From: MED-G105 sp039025235
GTDB taxonomy: Bacteria > Pseudomonadota > Alphaproteobacteria > Caulobacterales > Parvularculaceae
Length of the DNA stretch: 64,000 nt
Assembly: GCA_039025235.1 (NCBI GenBank)
Contig: JBCCOS010000015.1
Span: forward strand, 32,347 to 96,346
Direction: 5' to 3'
Positions 35,369 through 43,792 of this stretch are shown piece by piece. How positions within the stretch are numbered: position 1 is the first letter of the stretch; each line of letters begins with the position of its first letter. The notes below the pieces were generated by a model. It did no database searches. It saw only the letters and a program-made list of their open reading frames with translations, and was not told the DNA's origin. The position numbers and the translations under genes are program-made.

Positions 35369-36586
35369 ATGTCCCCAAAATTCAGAATTTGGCTCGTCTT
35401 CGCTTTCGTGATGTGTATCGCGCCGGGCGGCACTGCCTTGGCGCAGTCTTTTGAAGAGCTGGAAACGCGTCTCGCAGATCATCCCTCGCTCGCTGCACTC
35501 ACCTATCAGGCGGACGCTTCTCGCGAGCGGGGCGTTGCCGCAACTGCGCTGCCTGATCCGGTCGTCTCGGTCGGCATCAACAATTTCCCAATCTTCGATC
35601 CGTCCTTTTCCGAGTTCCTGCCGACCAATAAGGCAGTTGGCATACGCCAGGACTTTCCAAACCGTGCGGGCCGCAACGCGCGTTCCGGCGAAGCCCGCGC
35701 CATGGCTGAGCAAACCGATCGGATACAAGACGCGCAGCTAGCGACCTTGCGCGGCGAACTGATTGCATTGCTGCATGAAAAGTCGCGGATCGCCCGTCAG
35801 CGTGTTCTCGCGGGTGAGCGAAACGCTAAATATGACGAACTGGCTCAGGTCGCCCAATCTGAGATTGACGCCGGGCGGCCCGCCGTCTTCCGTCTTGCCG
35901 AGATCGAAGCCGAGCGTACCGGTGTCTCGCGTGTTCTCATCGATCTGGATCGTCAGGAGGCGGAAATCGACGCCCGCCTGATCGACCTGGTCGGATTCGT
36001 GCCTACAACGCCCGCACCGCCCGTCGCGCCGCTCGACTGGTCCGGAGATGCAATGGCGTTCCATACCGTTCGCGTTGCCGATGCAGGTCTTCGCGTGGCC
36101 GACTATTCCGTAGATGGTGCTGAAGCCGCCTGGCGTCCGAATTGGGGCGCGCAACTCACCTATCAGCAGCGCGAGTCTGGCGCGAATTTCGCGGGCGATG
36201 ACTGGGTCTCCGGCATGGTGACGTTCACGGTTCCCCTCTGGGCCGAGCGCAGCCAGGAGCCACGCCTGCGCGCGGCGAGAGCTGACCGGGCAAGCGCAGA
36301 GATGCGCTATCAGGCCGCCGCCCGAAGTGCGGCCGCCCGCTACGCCGCCGAGGCCGCCGCATGGTGGGCCGCTGAAGACAATATCGCTGTCCTTGAGCGC
36401 AACATCGCGGCCGTGGAAGACGAGATCGCGTCGCAACTGATCATCTACGAATCCGGTGTCGGCGACTATGCGCCCATCATCGACGGTGAACTCGCCATCC
36501 TCAAACTCCGCGCCGACATCGCCGCAGAAGAAGCCCGCAGGGCCGCTGCGATTGCGCGCATGAACGCTCTTCTGGTGACGCCATGA
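35369..36586 (+). CDS. cusC: TolC-type outer-membrane channel of a Cus/Czc efflux system
   Basis: A 405-residue outer-membrane efflux protein. It starts with a signal peptide (cleavage likely after TALAQ) and contains two long alpha-helical repeats rich in Ala, Arg and Glu, which form the periplasmic tunnel. With the adaptor and pump that follow it would export copper or silver ions from periplasm to outside. Its stop codon overlaps the next start by four bases. The metal is inferred from neighbours. Confidence 0.88.
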   Translation: MSPKFRIWLVFAFVMCIAPGGTALAQSFEELETRLADHPSLAALTYQADASRERGVAATALPDPVVSVGINNFPIFDPSFSEFLPTNKAVGIRQDFPNRAGRNARSGEARAMAEQTDRIQDAQLATLRGELIALLHEKSRIARQRVLAGERNAKYDELAQVAQSEIDAGRPAVFRLAEIEAERTGVSRVLIDLDRQEAEIDARLIDLVGFVPTTPAPPVAPLDWSGDAMAFHTVRVADAGLRVADYSVDGAEAAWRPNWGAQLTYQQRESGANFAGDDWVSGMVTFTVPLWAERSQEPRLRAARADRASAEMRYQAAARSAAARYAAEAAAWWAAEDNIAVLERNIAAVEDEIASQLIIYESGVGDYAPIIDGELAILKLRADIAAEEARRAAAIARMNALLVTP

Positions 36587-38325
36587 CACGATTAGCTTTC
36601 CTCTTACCCCTGGGCGCTGCCGCGCTTCTTGGAGCCTGCAACGATAATCCGGGCGTGCGGACCACCGAAACGCCTGCAGAAGGCCAGGTCGCCGCCGTCT
36701 CAGCTGAAGCGGCCCAATACACCTGCCCGATGCACCCGCACTATATCTCAACCGATCCGGATGGGTCGTGCCCGATCTGCGGCATGGATCTGGTGCCGGT
36801 GACTGCCGATGCTGGCGCAGCGAAGGGGGATGGATCCATCGTCGTCGCGCCGGAAATGATCCAGACCATGGGCATTCGAACGGTTCCGACCGAAGTCGTC
36901 GATTTCGGTCAGTCACTGCGGGCCTTTGGCGTGGTCGAAACCAATGAGCGCCTTGAAAATGTCGCTGTCTCGCGCCTTGAAGGCTGGATCGAGAGCCTGA
37001 CCGTACGGGCTGAGGGCGACACGGTACGTCCCGGCGCGCTCCTCTACCGGATCTACAGCCCCGACCTGATCGCTGCGCAGAAGGATTATCTGAACTCGCT
37101 GGAGATCGGTAATGAGACCCGTATCGCCGCCGTGCGCCAGCGTCTGCGCTCGCTCGGCATGCAGAATGCAGCGGTCGACCGGTTGACGCAAAATCGCGAA
37201 GTGATTGAGCGGGTGCCGGTCTATGCCGAAGCGGGCGGCACGGTCGCCGAATTGCAGGTGCGCGAAGGTGACTATGTCAGTCCCGGCACGCCGATCCTGC
37301 GCCTGCAATCCTATTCCGGCGTCTGGGTGATGGCGGCTGTGCCGGAGACCGATCTGCCGCTGATCGACGCCGGCATGCCGGTTCGGCTCGATTTTCCAAG
37401 CGCGCCGGAAGCGCCCGCTGAAGGCTCGGTGGACTATATCTACCCGACCATTGATCCGGCGACGCGCACGGCGCAGGTCCGGATCGAGGTCGACAATGCG
37501 GCAGGCTATCTGCGTCCTGGCGCCTATGCCGACATCACCATGGATCTTGGCGGCGGAGAGCGCTTATCCGTGCCGACAGAGGCCATCCTGCGCGACAGCC
37601 GCGGCGCGCATGTCATTATCGCGCTGGGCGAGGGCCGGTTTGCAGGCCGCGCGGTGCGCGTGGGCATCAGCAGCAGCGGACGCACAGAAATCCTTGCAGG
37701 CCTGACGCCTGGCGAACAAGTGGTCGCCAGCGGTCAATTCCTGCTCGACAGCGAAGTAAACCTGCGCGAAGGCTTCTCCAAGCTGCAGGCACCGCCTGCT
37801 ATGGTGGCCGGGCCGGACACACCGCTGTCGCAGCTTCCGGTGGACGCCAGCACGCTGGCCGAGATTGATCATTTCACGGACATGGCGCTTTATTTCCATG
37901 AGGCGCTGACCGATGAATATCGTATCGACCCCTATTTCGTGGACCCGGCGCTGGGCTTGGGCGAAACGCTTCGAACCCGTTTCGCCGATACGAAGCTGGT
38001 TCCGATCCTGGAAGACGGCGAAACCGCGCTGCGGGCCGCCAAAGCTGCACGCGAGGGCGACGCGCTCGCCGCCGAACTCGCGCGTCTCATGGCGGCGCTG
38101 GAGCCTTGGCTGCTCGAAGGCGCGCCGATCCATTATCGGGGCGCCGGACTGACCCTGTTCCGCGATACCGAGACGGGCCGCCTCTGGCTGCAGCAAGGCG
38201 ACAGTCCAAGCAATCCCTATGGCGATGCTGAGGCAGAGCTCATCGCCTGGCCCGACCCGATGGCAGGCATGGAGATGGACGGAGCCGAGCGCCGTCCCAT
38301 CGATCCCCATGCTGGCCACAATTAG
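36583..38325 (+). CDS. cusB: RND periplasmic adaptor with heavy-metal-binding domain
   Basis: A 580-residue membrane fusion protein. Cys19 follows a lipobox (LLGAC). Residues 47-73 are a heavy-metal-binding domain with CPMHP and CPICGMDLVPV. Barrel-sandwich and beta-barrel domains follow (GTVAELQVREGDYV; TIDPATRTAQVRIEV; PTEAIL). After residue 400 a further C-terminal domain of about 150 residues is present, seen in some Cus-type adaptors (DUF3347-like). It connects the inner pump and outer channel and passes the metal on. Confidence 0.93.
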   Translation: MTRLAFLLPLGAAALLGACNDNPGVRTTETPAEGQVAAVSAEAAQYTCPMHPHYISTDPDGSCPICGMDLVPVTADAGAAKGDGSIVVAPEMIQTMGIRTVPTEVVDFGQSLRAFGVVETNERLENVAVSRLEGWIESLTVRAEGDTVRPGALLYRIYSPDLIAAQKDYLNSLEIGNETRIAAVRQRLRSLGMQNAAVDRLTQNREVIERVPVYAEAGGTVAELQVREGDYVSPGTPILRLQSYSGVWVMAAVPETDLPLIDAGMPVRLDFPSAPEAPAEGSVDYIYPTIDPATRTAQVRIEVDNAAGYLRPGAYADITMDLGGGERLSVPTEAILRDSRGAHVIIALGEGRFAGRAVRVGISSSGRTEILAGLTPGEQVVASGQFLLDSEVNLREGFSKLQAPPAMVAGPDTPLSQLPVDASTLAEIDHFTDMALYFHEALTDEYRIDPYFVDPALGLGETLRTRFADTKLVPILEDGETALRAAKAAREGDALAAELARLMAALEPWLLEGAPIHYRGAGLTLFRDTETGRLWLQQGDSPSNPYGDAEAELIAWPDPMAGMEMDGAERRPIDPHAGHN

Positions 38326-38334
38326 GGGGCAGCG

Positions 38335-41300
38335 ATGACAGACACACCCAAACATGATCTGGCAGGCCAGGACCCGTCAAAATCCTGGGTCGCCGGGCTG
38401 ATCGGCTGGTCGATGGCGAACCAGCTGATCGTGCTGGTGCTCGCGGCCGCGCTGGCTGTGGCTGGGTGGCTGGCGGTCGAACGCACGCCGCTCGACGCGG
38501 TGCCGGACCTGACCGACACCCAGATCATCATCCGAACCGATTTCCCGGGCCAGAGCCCGCAGATCGTCGAAGACCTCGTTACCTATCCGCTGTCGACCAA
38601 TCTTCTGAGCCTTCCCCGCACCAAGGATGTACGCGGCTCATCCATGTTCGGCACAAGCTTTGTCTATGTCATTTTTGAAGACGACGTGGACCTCTATTGG
38701 GCGCGCTCGCGCGTACTGGAAGCGCTGTCCCGGCTTGGTTCCGAACTGCCAGACGGTGCCGTGCCCCAGATCGGCCCCGATGCGACCGGGGTCGGCTGGG
38801 TCTATCAGTATGCGCTGGTGGACAGGACCGGTAACACCGACCTCGCCGAGCTTCGCTCGCTGCAGGACTGGTTCCTGTCGCTGGAACTGGCCGGTGTTGA
38901 CGGGGTGGCCGAAGTCGCCTCGGTCGGCGGCTTTGTCCGCGAATATCAGATCTTCATCGATCCGAACCGGTTGCGCAGTTTCGATATCTCGATCGCCCGC
39001 ATTCGTGACGCCGTGCGCGCGGCCTCAAGCGAGGTTGGCGGGCGCGTCATTGAACAGGCCGAAACAGAATATGTCATCCGCTCGTCGGGCTATGTCGATG
39101 AGCGGTCCGACCTGGAAGCGGTCGTGATTTACGCCGCTGACGGGACGCCCGTCCTGCTCAGCGATGTGGCGCGGATTGTCGAGGGCCCGGCGCTTCGGCG
39201 CGGCATTGTTGAGCTCAATGGCGAAGGCGAAACGGTCGCCGGCATTGTGATCATGCGCGATGGCGAGAATGCGCTTCAGGTGATCGACCGGGTCAAGGCC
39301 AAGCTTGCCGAGTTGCAGCGCGGCCTGCCTGAAGGTGTTGAGATCGTCACCGTCTATGACCGCGCCCCACTGATCGAAGGCTCAGTGGCATACCTTCGCG
39401 ACAAGCTGATTGAGGAAGGCATCGCCGTGGCACTGGTGATTCTGATCTTCCTGCTGCATGTGCGCTCCTCTCTGGTAGCGATTATCACGCTGCCGCTCGG
39501 CGTCCTCGGCGCATTCCTGATCATGTCCTTTCAGGGCGTGACGGCCAACATCATGTCGCTTGGTGGCATTGCCATTGCCATCGGCGCGATGGTCGATGCC
39601 TCGATTGTTCTTGTAGAGAATGCCAGCCGAAAACTCTCGGAATTCGAGGAAAGCCCGAGCCCGGCTGCGCGCCGCGCAGCTCTGCTTGAGGCCGCTCAGG
39701 AAGTCGGCCCCGGTATCTTCTTTTCTCTATTAATCATCACAGTGTCCTTCCTGCCGGTGTTCGCGCTAACCGGCGAAAGCTATCGCCTGTTTTCACCGCT
39801 TGCGTTCACAAAAACCTATGCGATGGCGTTCGCTGCCATCCTGTCTGTCACCCTGGTGCCGGTTCTGATGCTGTATCTGATGCGGGGCAAATTCCGCCGC
39901 GAAGAAGCCAATCCCCTCAACGCCTTTTTCGTCTGGGCCTACAAACCGATCCTGCATGCGTCGCTGCGGTTCAAATGGGTGACCGTCGCGCTCGCCATGG
40001 TGCTGACCGCCAGCGTGATTGTTCCCCTCCAGCGCATCGGCTCGGAATTCATGCCAGCGCTCTATGAAGGCGAACTGCTCTATATGCCGACCACGCTACC
40101 TGGCGTCTCGGCCACCAAGATGCGTGAAATCCTCGGCCAGACAAACCGCGTGATGATGACCGTGCCTGAAGTCGAAAACGTGTTCGGCAAGGCGGGCCGC
40201 GCCGACACCGCGACCGACCCTGCGCCGCTCACCATGATCGAAACATGGATCAGGCTTAAACCTAAAGAAGACTGGCGCCTAGGCGTCACCATTGACGACA
40301 TCATCGCCGAGCTCGACCAGCGTTTGCAGATGCCGGGACTCGTCAATAGCTGGGGCTATCCGATCAAAATCCGTATGGACATGGTCTCAACCGGGGTTCG
40401 CACACCGATCGGGATCAAGGTGACCGGCGACAGCCTGACCGAGATCGAACAGATCGCCCGCGATGTGGAAGCGGTGGTTACGGACATTCCGGGTACGCGT
40501 TCAGCCTTTGCTGACCGCGTGTTAGGCGGCAAGTATCTGGAAATCACCCCGAATCGTGGCGAACTCGCCCGGCGCAATATCGACATGGGAACATTCCAGG
40601 CCGTGGTGCAGACCGCCCTTGGCGGCATGCGCCTGTCCCAATCGGTCGAGGGAAGAGAGCGCTATGACATCATCCTGCGCTATGACCGGCCCTTCCGGGA
40701 GAGCGCTGACGACCTTGAAAACATCCTCGTGCCGACGCCGACCGGCGCGCATATTCCGCTCGGTGAGCTGGCCAGCATCGCCTACACAGAAGGCCCGCCC
40801 ATGATCCGCTCGGAGAATGCGCGCCTGACCGGATGGGTGTTCGTTGATATCGAAGGCCGCGACATGGGCGGCTATGTCGCCGAGGCGCGCACCGCCGTTG
40901 CAAATCAGGTGACCCTACCGCCCGGTTATGCGGTCGATTTTGCTGGACAGTACGAACAGCTCGAAGAAGCCAGCGCCCGGCTGCAGATCGCCATCCCGGC
41001 GGCCGTGGCTCTGATCTTCCTGCTGCTGATGCTGCATTTCGGACGTCTTGACCGCACGCTGATCATCATGGCGAGCCTGCCGTTCGGCCTCATCGGCGGC
41101 CTCTGGGCGGTCTGGCTGGCGGGCTACAATCTCTCAGTGGCGGTCGCGGTCGGCTTCATCGCGCTGGGCGGGATCGCGGTCGAAACGGCCGTGATCATGC
41201 TGCTCTATATCGACAGCGAGGTGCGCAAGGCTGAGCCGGAGACACGCGAAGCGCTGTTTGCCGCGATCAGCCGGGGCGCCGCCCTGCGGGTGCGTCCGAA

Positions 41301-41550
41301 ACTGATGACCGTGACCACTATTTTTGCCGGCTTGGCCCCGATCTTCCTGACCGACGGTCTCGGCTCCGATGTCATGCGTCGCATTGCGCTGCCGATGATC
41401 GGCGGGATGGCTTCGACGCTGATCCTGACCCTGATCGTTATTCCGGCAATCTACTATATCTGGACCGGATTCCAGCTTTCCGCGCGCGCCGGAAGACCAC
41501 CAGAAGACGCGCAAGAACCACGACCTGAACTTGAAGGAGAACCGATATGA
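38335..41550 (+). CDS. cusA: Heavy-metal RND efflux pump, CusA type
   Basis: A 1071-residue inner-membrane proton-driven pump of the HME-RND family. It has twelve membrane helices and two large periplasmic loops. Signature motifs are DLTDTQIIIRTDFPGQSPQI near the N-terminus, GAMVDASIVLVENAS in helix 4, and GGIAVETAVIMLLYID in the second half. In the first half the intracellular loop and GTKTYAMAFAAILSVT-like segment follow the normal order. Exports Cu+/Ag+ by family precedent; CsoR control argues for copper. Its stop overlaps the next gene by four bases. Confidence 0.95.
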   Translation: MTDTPKHDLAGQDPSKSWVAGLIGWSMANQLIVLVLAAALAVAGWLAVERTPLDAVPDLTDTQIIIRTDFPGQSPQIVEDLVTYPLSTNLLSLPRTKDVRGSSMFGTSFVYVIFEDDVDLYWARSRVLEALSRLGSELPDGAVPQIGPDATGVGWVYQYALVDRTGNTDLAELRSLQDWFLSLELAGVDGVAEVASVGGFVREYQIFIDPNRLRSFDISIARIRDAVRAASSEVGGRVIEQAETEYVIRSSGYVDERSDLEAVVIYAADGTPVLLSDVARIVEGPALRRGIVELNGEGETVAGIVIMRDGENALQVIDRVKAKLAELQRGLPEGVEIVTVYDRAPLIEGSVAYLRDKLIEEGIAVALVILIFLLHVRSSLVAIITLPLGVLGAFLIMSFQGVTANIMSLGGIAIAIGAMVDASIVLVENASRKLSEFEESPSPAARRAALLEAAQEVGPGIFFSLLIITVSFLPVFALTGESYRLFSPLAFTKTYAMAFAAILSVTLVPVLMLYLMRGKFRREEANPLNAFFVWAYKPILHASLRFKWVTVALAMVLTASVIVPLQRIGSEFMPALYEGELLYMPTTLPGVSATKMREILGQTNRVMMTVPEVENVFGKAGRADTATDPAPLTMIETWIRLKPKEDWRLGVTIDDIIAELDQRLQMPGLVNSWGYPIKIRMDMVSTGVRTPIGIKVTGDSLTEIEQIARDVEAVVTDIPGTRSAFADRVLGGKYLEITPNRGELARRNIDMGTFQAVVQTALGGMRLSQSVEGRERYDIILRYDRPFRESADDLENILVPTPTGAHIPLGELASIAYTEGPPMIRSENARLTGWVFVDIEGRDMGGYVAEARTAVANQVTLPPGYAVDFAGQYEQLEEASARLQIAIPAAVALIFLLLMLHFGRLDRTLIIMASLPFGLIGGLWAVWLAGYNLSVAVAVGFIALGGIAVETAVIMLLYIDSEVRKAEPETREALFAAISRGAALRVRPKLMTVTTIFAGLAPIFLTDGLGSDVMRRIALPMIGGMASTLILTLIVIPAIYYIWTGFQLSARAGRPPEDAQEPRPELEGEPI

Positions 41551-41996
41551 AACCTCTCACCCTTGTTACCGCCAGCCTGCTGGCGCTGAGCCTTGCTGCC
41601 TGCGGCGGAGCTGAAGACACGGCGCCGCCAGCGACTTCAGAAGCCGATATGCCGATGGATATGGCGAGCGATGGCGACATGGATCATGGCGATCATGACA
41701 TGGCCGGAATGGGGGATGGTGTTGGCCACGCAACGGGCACGATCAGGTCTGTGGGCAGCCAGGGCGATTTCCTAACCATTGAGCATGGCCCCTTCGATGG
41801 CGATATCGCGATGGGTGCGATGACTATGGGATTTGATATCATGGGCGATGTTGACCTGTCGGGCTTCGCTGACGGCGACGAGGTCACGTTCATGGTCAAA
41901 CAGGGCCGCGATGGCGCCTATCGCATTATGGCAATCTGCAATACCGCCGCCGACGGCGATGACTGTCTCGACGGCTTAATGGACCATGCGAGGTGA
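41547..41996 (+). CDS. cusF: CusF-like copper-binding lipoprotein
   Basis: A 149-residue periplasmic protein. Cys19 after LAA is a lipobox, and a Met/His/Asp-rich linker follows (residues 35-60). The CusF-type beta-barrel is at residues 60-135, with the copper motif IAMGAMTMGF: the methionines are kept, but the Trp that normally precedes PAMTM is Met here. CusF proteins hand copper to the CusB adaptor. The gene overlaps cusA by four bases and ends the operon. Confidence 0.85.
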   Translation: MKPLTLVTASLLALSLAACGGAEDTAPPATSEADMPMDMASDGDMDHGDHDMAGMGDGVGHATGTIRSVGSQGDFLTIEHGPFDGDIAMGAMTMGFDIMGDVDLSGFADGDEVTFMVKQGRDGAYRIMAICNTAADGDDCLDGLMDHAR

Positions 41997-42098
41997 TGTC
42001 TGGGATGATCTGATGGAGGCGAGATGTCGTTTTTAATGTCCTTTTCTCGCCCAATAGCAGCCCACTAAAACGTTAGAACAGCGTACCCGTCAAATGGG

Positions 42099-42183
42099 CG
42101 TTCGAAGTCCGGACGTGCGGCTTCAAGATCAGAGATATACAACCACCTGCGGCATATACAGTAGCTTGAATACACTTCGAACG
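42099..42183 (+). promoter_or_regulatory. Inverted pair CGTTCGAAG / CTTCGAACG upstream of araC-type gene
   Basis: Two 9-base sequences in inverted orientation (42099-42107 and 42175-42183), 67 bases apart, flank the likely promoter of the gene at 42197. Possible operator for autoregulation; each half is also close to self-complementary. Confidence 0.35.
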
Positions 42184-42196
42184 TTATAGAAAGTGA

Positions 42197-42901
42197 ATGG
42201 ATTGGAAGGGTGAATTCTACATTGGTGAAACGTCGCTCGTGTATCGTGGGCGAGCCGCTGACAACCGCCCCCATGCCCATGCCACACTTCAACTCGCCGT
42301 GTCGCTCAGCTCAGACATCTCGATCAGCGATGACCAAGATCGCTTGATATTTGGTCGCGCGCTTTGTGTGAAAGCCGGGAAACGTCACACGCTCCACCCA
42401 GCAGACAAGGCTGTGCTTTTGTTGATTGAGCCTCAATCGCAACTGGCACGCTATATTCAAAGCTTTGCCGGCGATGATGATGTCTCGATTGTGGACCCAA
42501 GTCTTATCGTTGAAACGAACTGGCAGGGCGAACTCGATACACTCCTTGATGATTTGGGACGCGCGGCAGGTCGAACCAGCCCACAAATGGATCTGCGCCT
42601 ATTGGAGGCTCTCGATTTCTTGCGGACGGCACAACTGAAAAGCGCAATTTCTGAAGCCGCGAAAGCCTGCGGGCTATCCGAGCCGAGGTTACGGGTAATT
42701 GCCCAGGAACAACTTGGCGTCCCACTCTCCAAGTGGCTCATATGGCAGGCGACCCGGCGCTCAGCGCAGGCGATGGCGGAGGGCGCGTCACTGGCTGATG
42801 CAGCATATGCGGGTGGGTTTTCTGATCAGGCGCACCTCACACGAACAATGGGTAAAATTATGGGTGTGACGCCTCTTCAGGCATTAAACGCAGGTCAATA
42901 G
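42197..42901 (+). CDS. AraC-family transcriptional regulator
   Basis: A 234-residue regulator. Residues 1-130 form a small sensor domain of the cupin kind, with HAHATLQLAVSL. Residues 140-234 carry the two helix-turn-helix units typical of AraC, ending in AYAGGFSDQAHLTRTMGKIMGVTPLQ. No inducer can be deduced. It starts a group of five genes in the same direction and is the obvious candidate to control them. Confidence 0.88.
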   Translation: MDWKGEFYIGETSLVYRGRAADNRPHAHATLQLAVSLSSDISISDDQDRLIFGRALCVKAGKRHTLHPADKAVLLLIEPQSQLARYIQSFAGDDDVSIVDPSLIVETNWQGELDTLLDDLGRAAGRTSPQMDLRLLEALDFLRTAQLKSAISEAAKACGLSEPRLRVIAQEQLGVPLSKWLIWQATRRSAQAMAEGASLADAAYAGGFSDQAHLTRTMGKIMGVTPLQALNAGQ

Positions 42902-42917
42902 TCGTAATTAACAAACG

Positions 42918-42935
42918 AGCGTTTCGTTCAAGACG
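42918..42935 (+). repeat. 18-bp element copy 1
   Basis: AGCGTTTCGTTCAAGACG, 48 bases before the transglutaminase-like start codon. A second copy with one difference precedes the DUF3703 gene (43715-43732). Confidence 0.6.
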
Positions 42936-42982
42936 CACAAGAGAAGCATAAAGTATCCTCCTTTTATTTGGGAGATACAGAC

Positions 42983-43705
42983 ATGACGAAGACCATCGTT
43001 TTGGCAGATTTCGACAATGATCTGGTTCGAAGCACCGCGAATCGAATTGTCCGTAACGCTGACGACGTAAACGAGAAATTCAACAGACTGCTCAACTATG
43101 TCAGAGACGATATCAAGTTTGGGTTTCCAGCAAATGGCGACCTGACGAAGGCGTCTGAAACCATCAGATTGGGTTTGGGGCAGTGCAACACGAAAGCGAC
43201 ATTGCTCCTTGCCCTGTGTAAGGCCGCTAACATGCCGGCACGGATACATTTCTCGCTGATTTCCAAAGAGATCCAACGAGGCTTTTTTAAGGGTCTGGCC
43301 TACCGGCTGATGCCCGATGAGATCTCTCATTCCTGGCTTGAGATCGAAATCGACGGCGAATGGAAGCGAACGGACGGATTTATCAACGATACGTCACTTC
43401 AAGCTTCGTCAGAGCGAGAGTTAAAGCGACGCCGTTGGAAAACAGGTTTGTCGGTTGCACTGTCATCACCTGGTAAAGACTGCGGAACTTGCTCTACTGT
43501 TGGGACTTTTCAGCAAATGGCCGCGGTCACTGATGATCATGGCGTTTTCGACGAGCCCGCCGAGTATTTTCAGTCTGCACTTTACGAAAACCGACCCGGT
43601 CCGATCAAACTCTTGCTTTATCGGATCAGTGTCGCAGCCTTCAATCGCCGCGTGGAAGCACTGCGAGCAAAGTCCGATACAGCTCTTTCGCGTCGGACGG
43701 CTTAA
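42983..43705 (+). CDS. Transglutaminase-like cysteine protease/hydrolase
   Basis: A 240-residue protein with a transglutaminase/papain-like core. The triad is C68 in GLGQCNTKATLLLALC, H116 in ISHSWLEIE and D131 in KRTDGFIND. There is no signal peptide, so it is probably cytoplasmic. A second region has CGTC, and the C-terminus is basic and helical. Such proteins act as peptidases, amidases or crosslinkers; the substrate is unknown. ATG 42983 with GGGAG eight bases upstream is chosen over a start five codons earlier. Confidence 0.8.
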   Translation: MTKTIVLADFDNDLVRSTANRIVRNADDVNEKFNRLLNYVRDDIKFGFPANGDLTKASETIRLGLGQCNTKATLLLALCKAANMPARIHFSLISKEIQRGFFKGLAYRLMPDEISHSWLEIEIDGEWKRTDGFINDTSLQASSERELKRRRWKTGLSVALSSPGKDCGTCSTVGTFQQMAAVTDDHGVFDEPAEYFQSALYENRPGPIKLLLYRISVAAFNRRVEALRAKSDTALSRRTA

Positions 43706-43714
43706 AGCGGTACA

Positions 43715-43732
43715 AGCGTTTCGTTCAATACG
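43715..43732 (+). repeat. 18-bp element copy 2
   Basis: AGCGTTTCGTTCAATACG, about 60 bases before the DUF3703 fusion gene. It is identical to copy 1 except for one base. Confidence 0.6.
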
Positions 43733-43792
43733 TAGCAGAATAGATCGCGGAAGAAGACCTTCGAAAATTCTAATCGAATCGAAGGTTGAATT

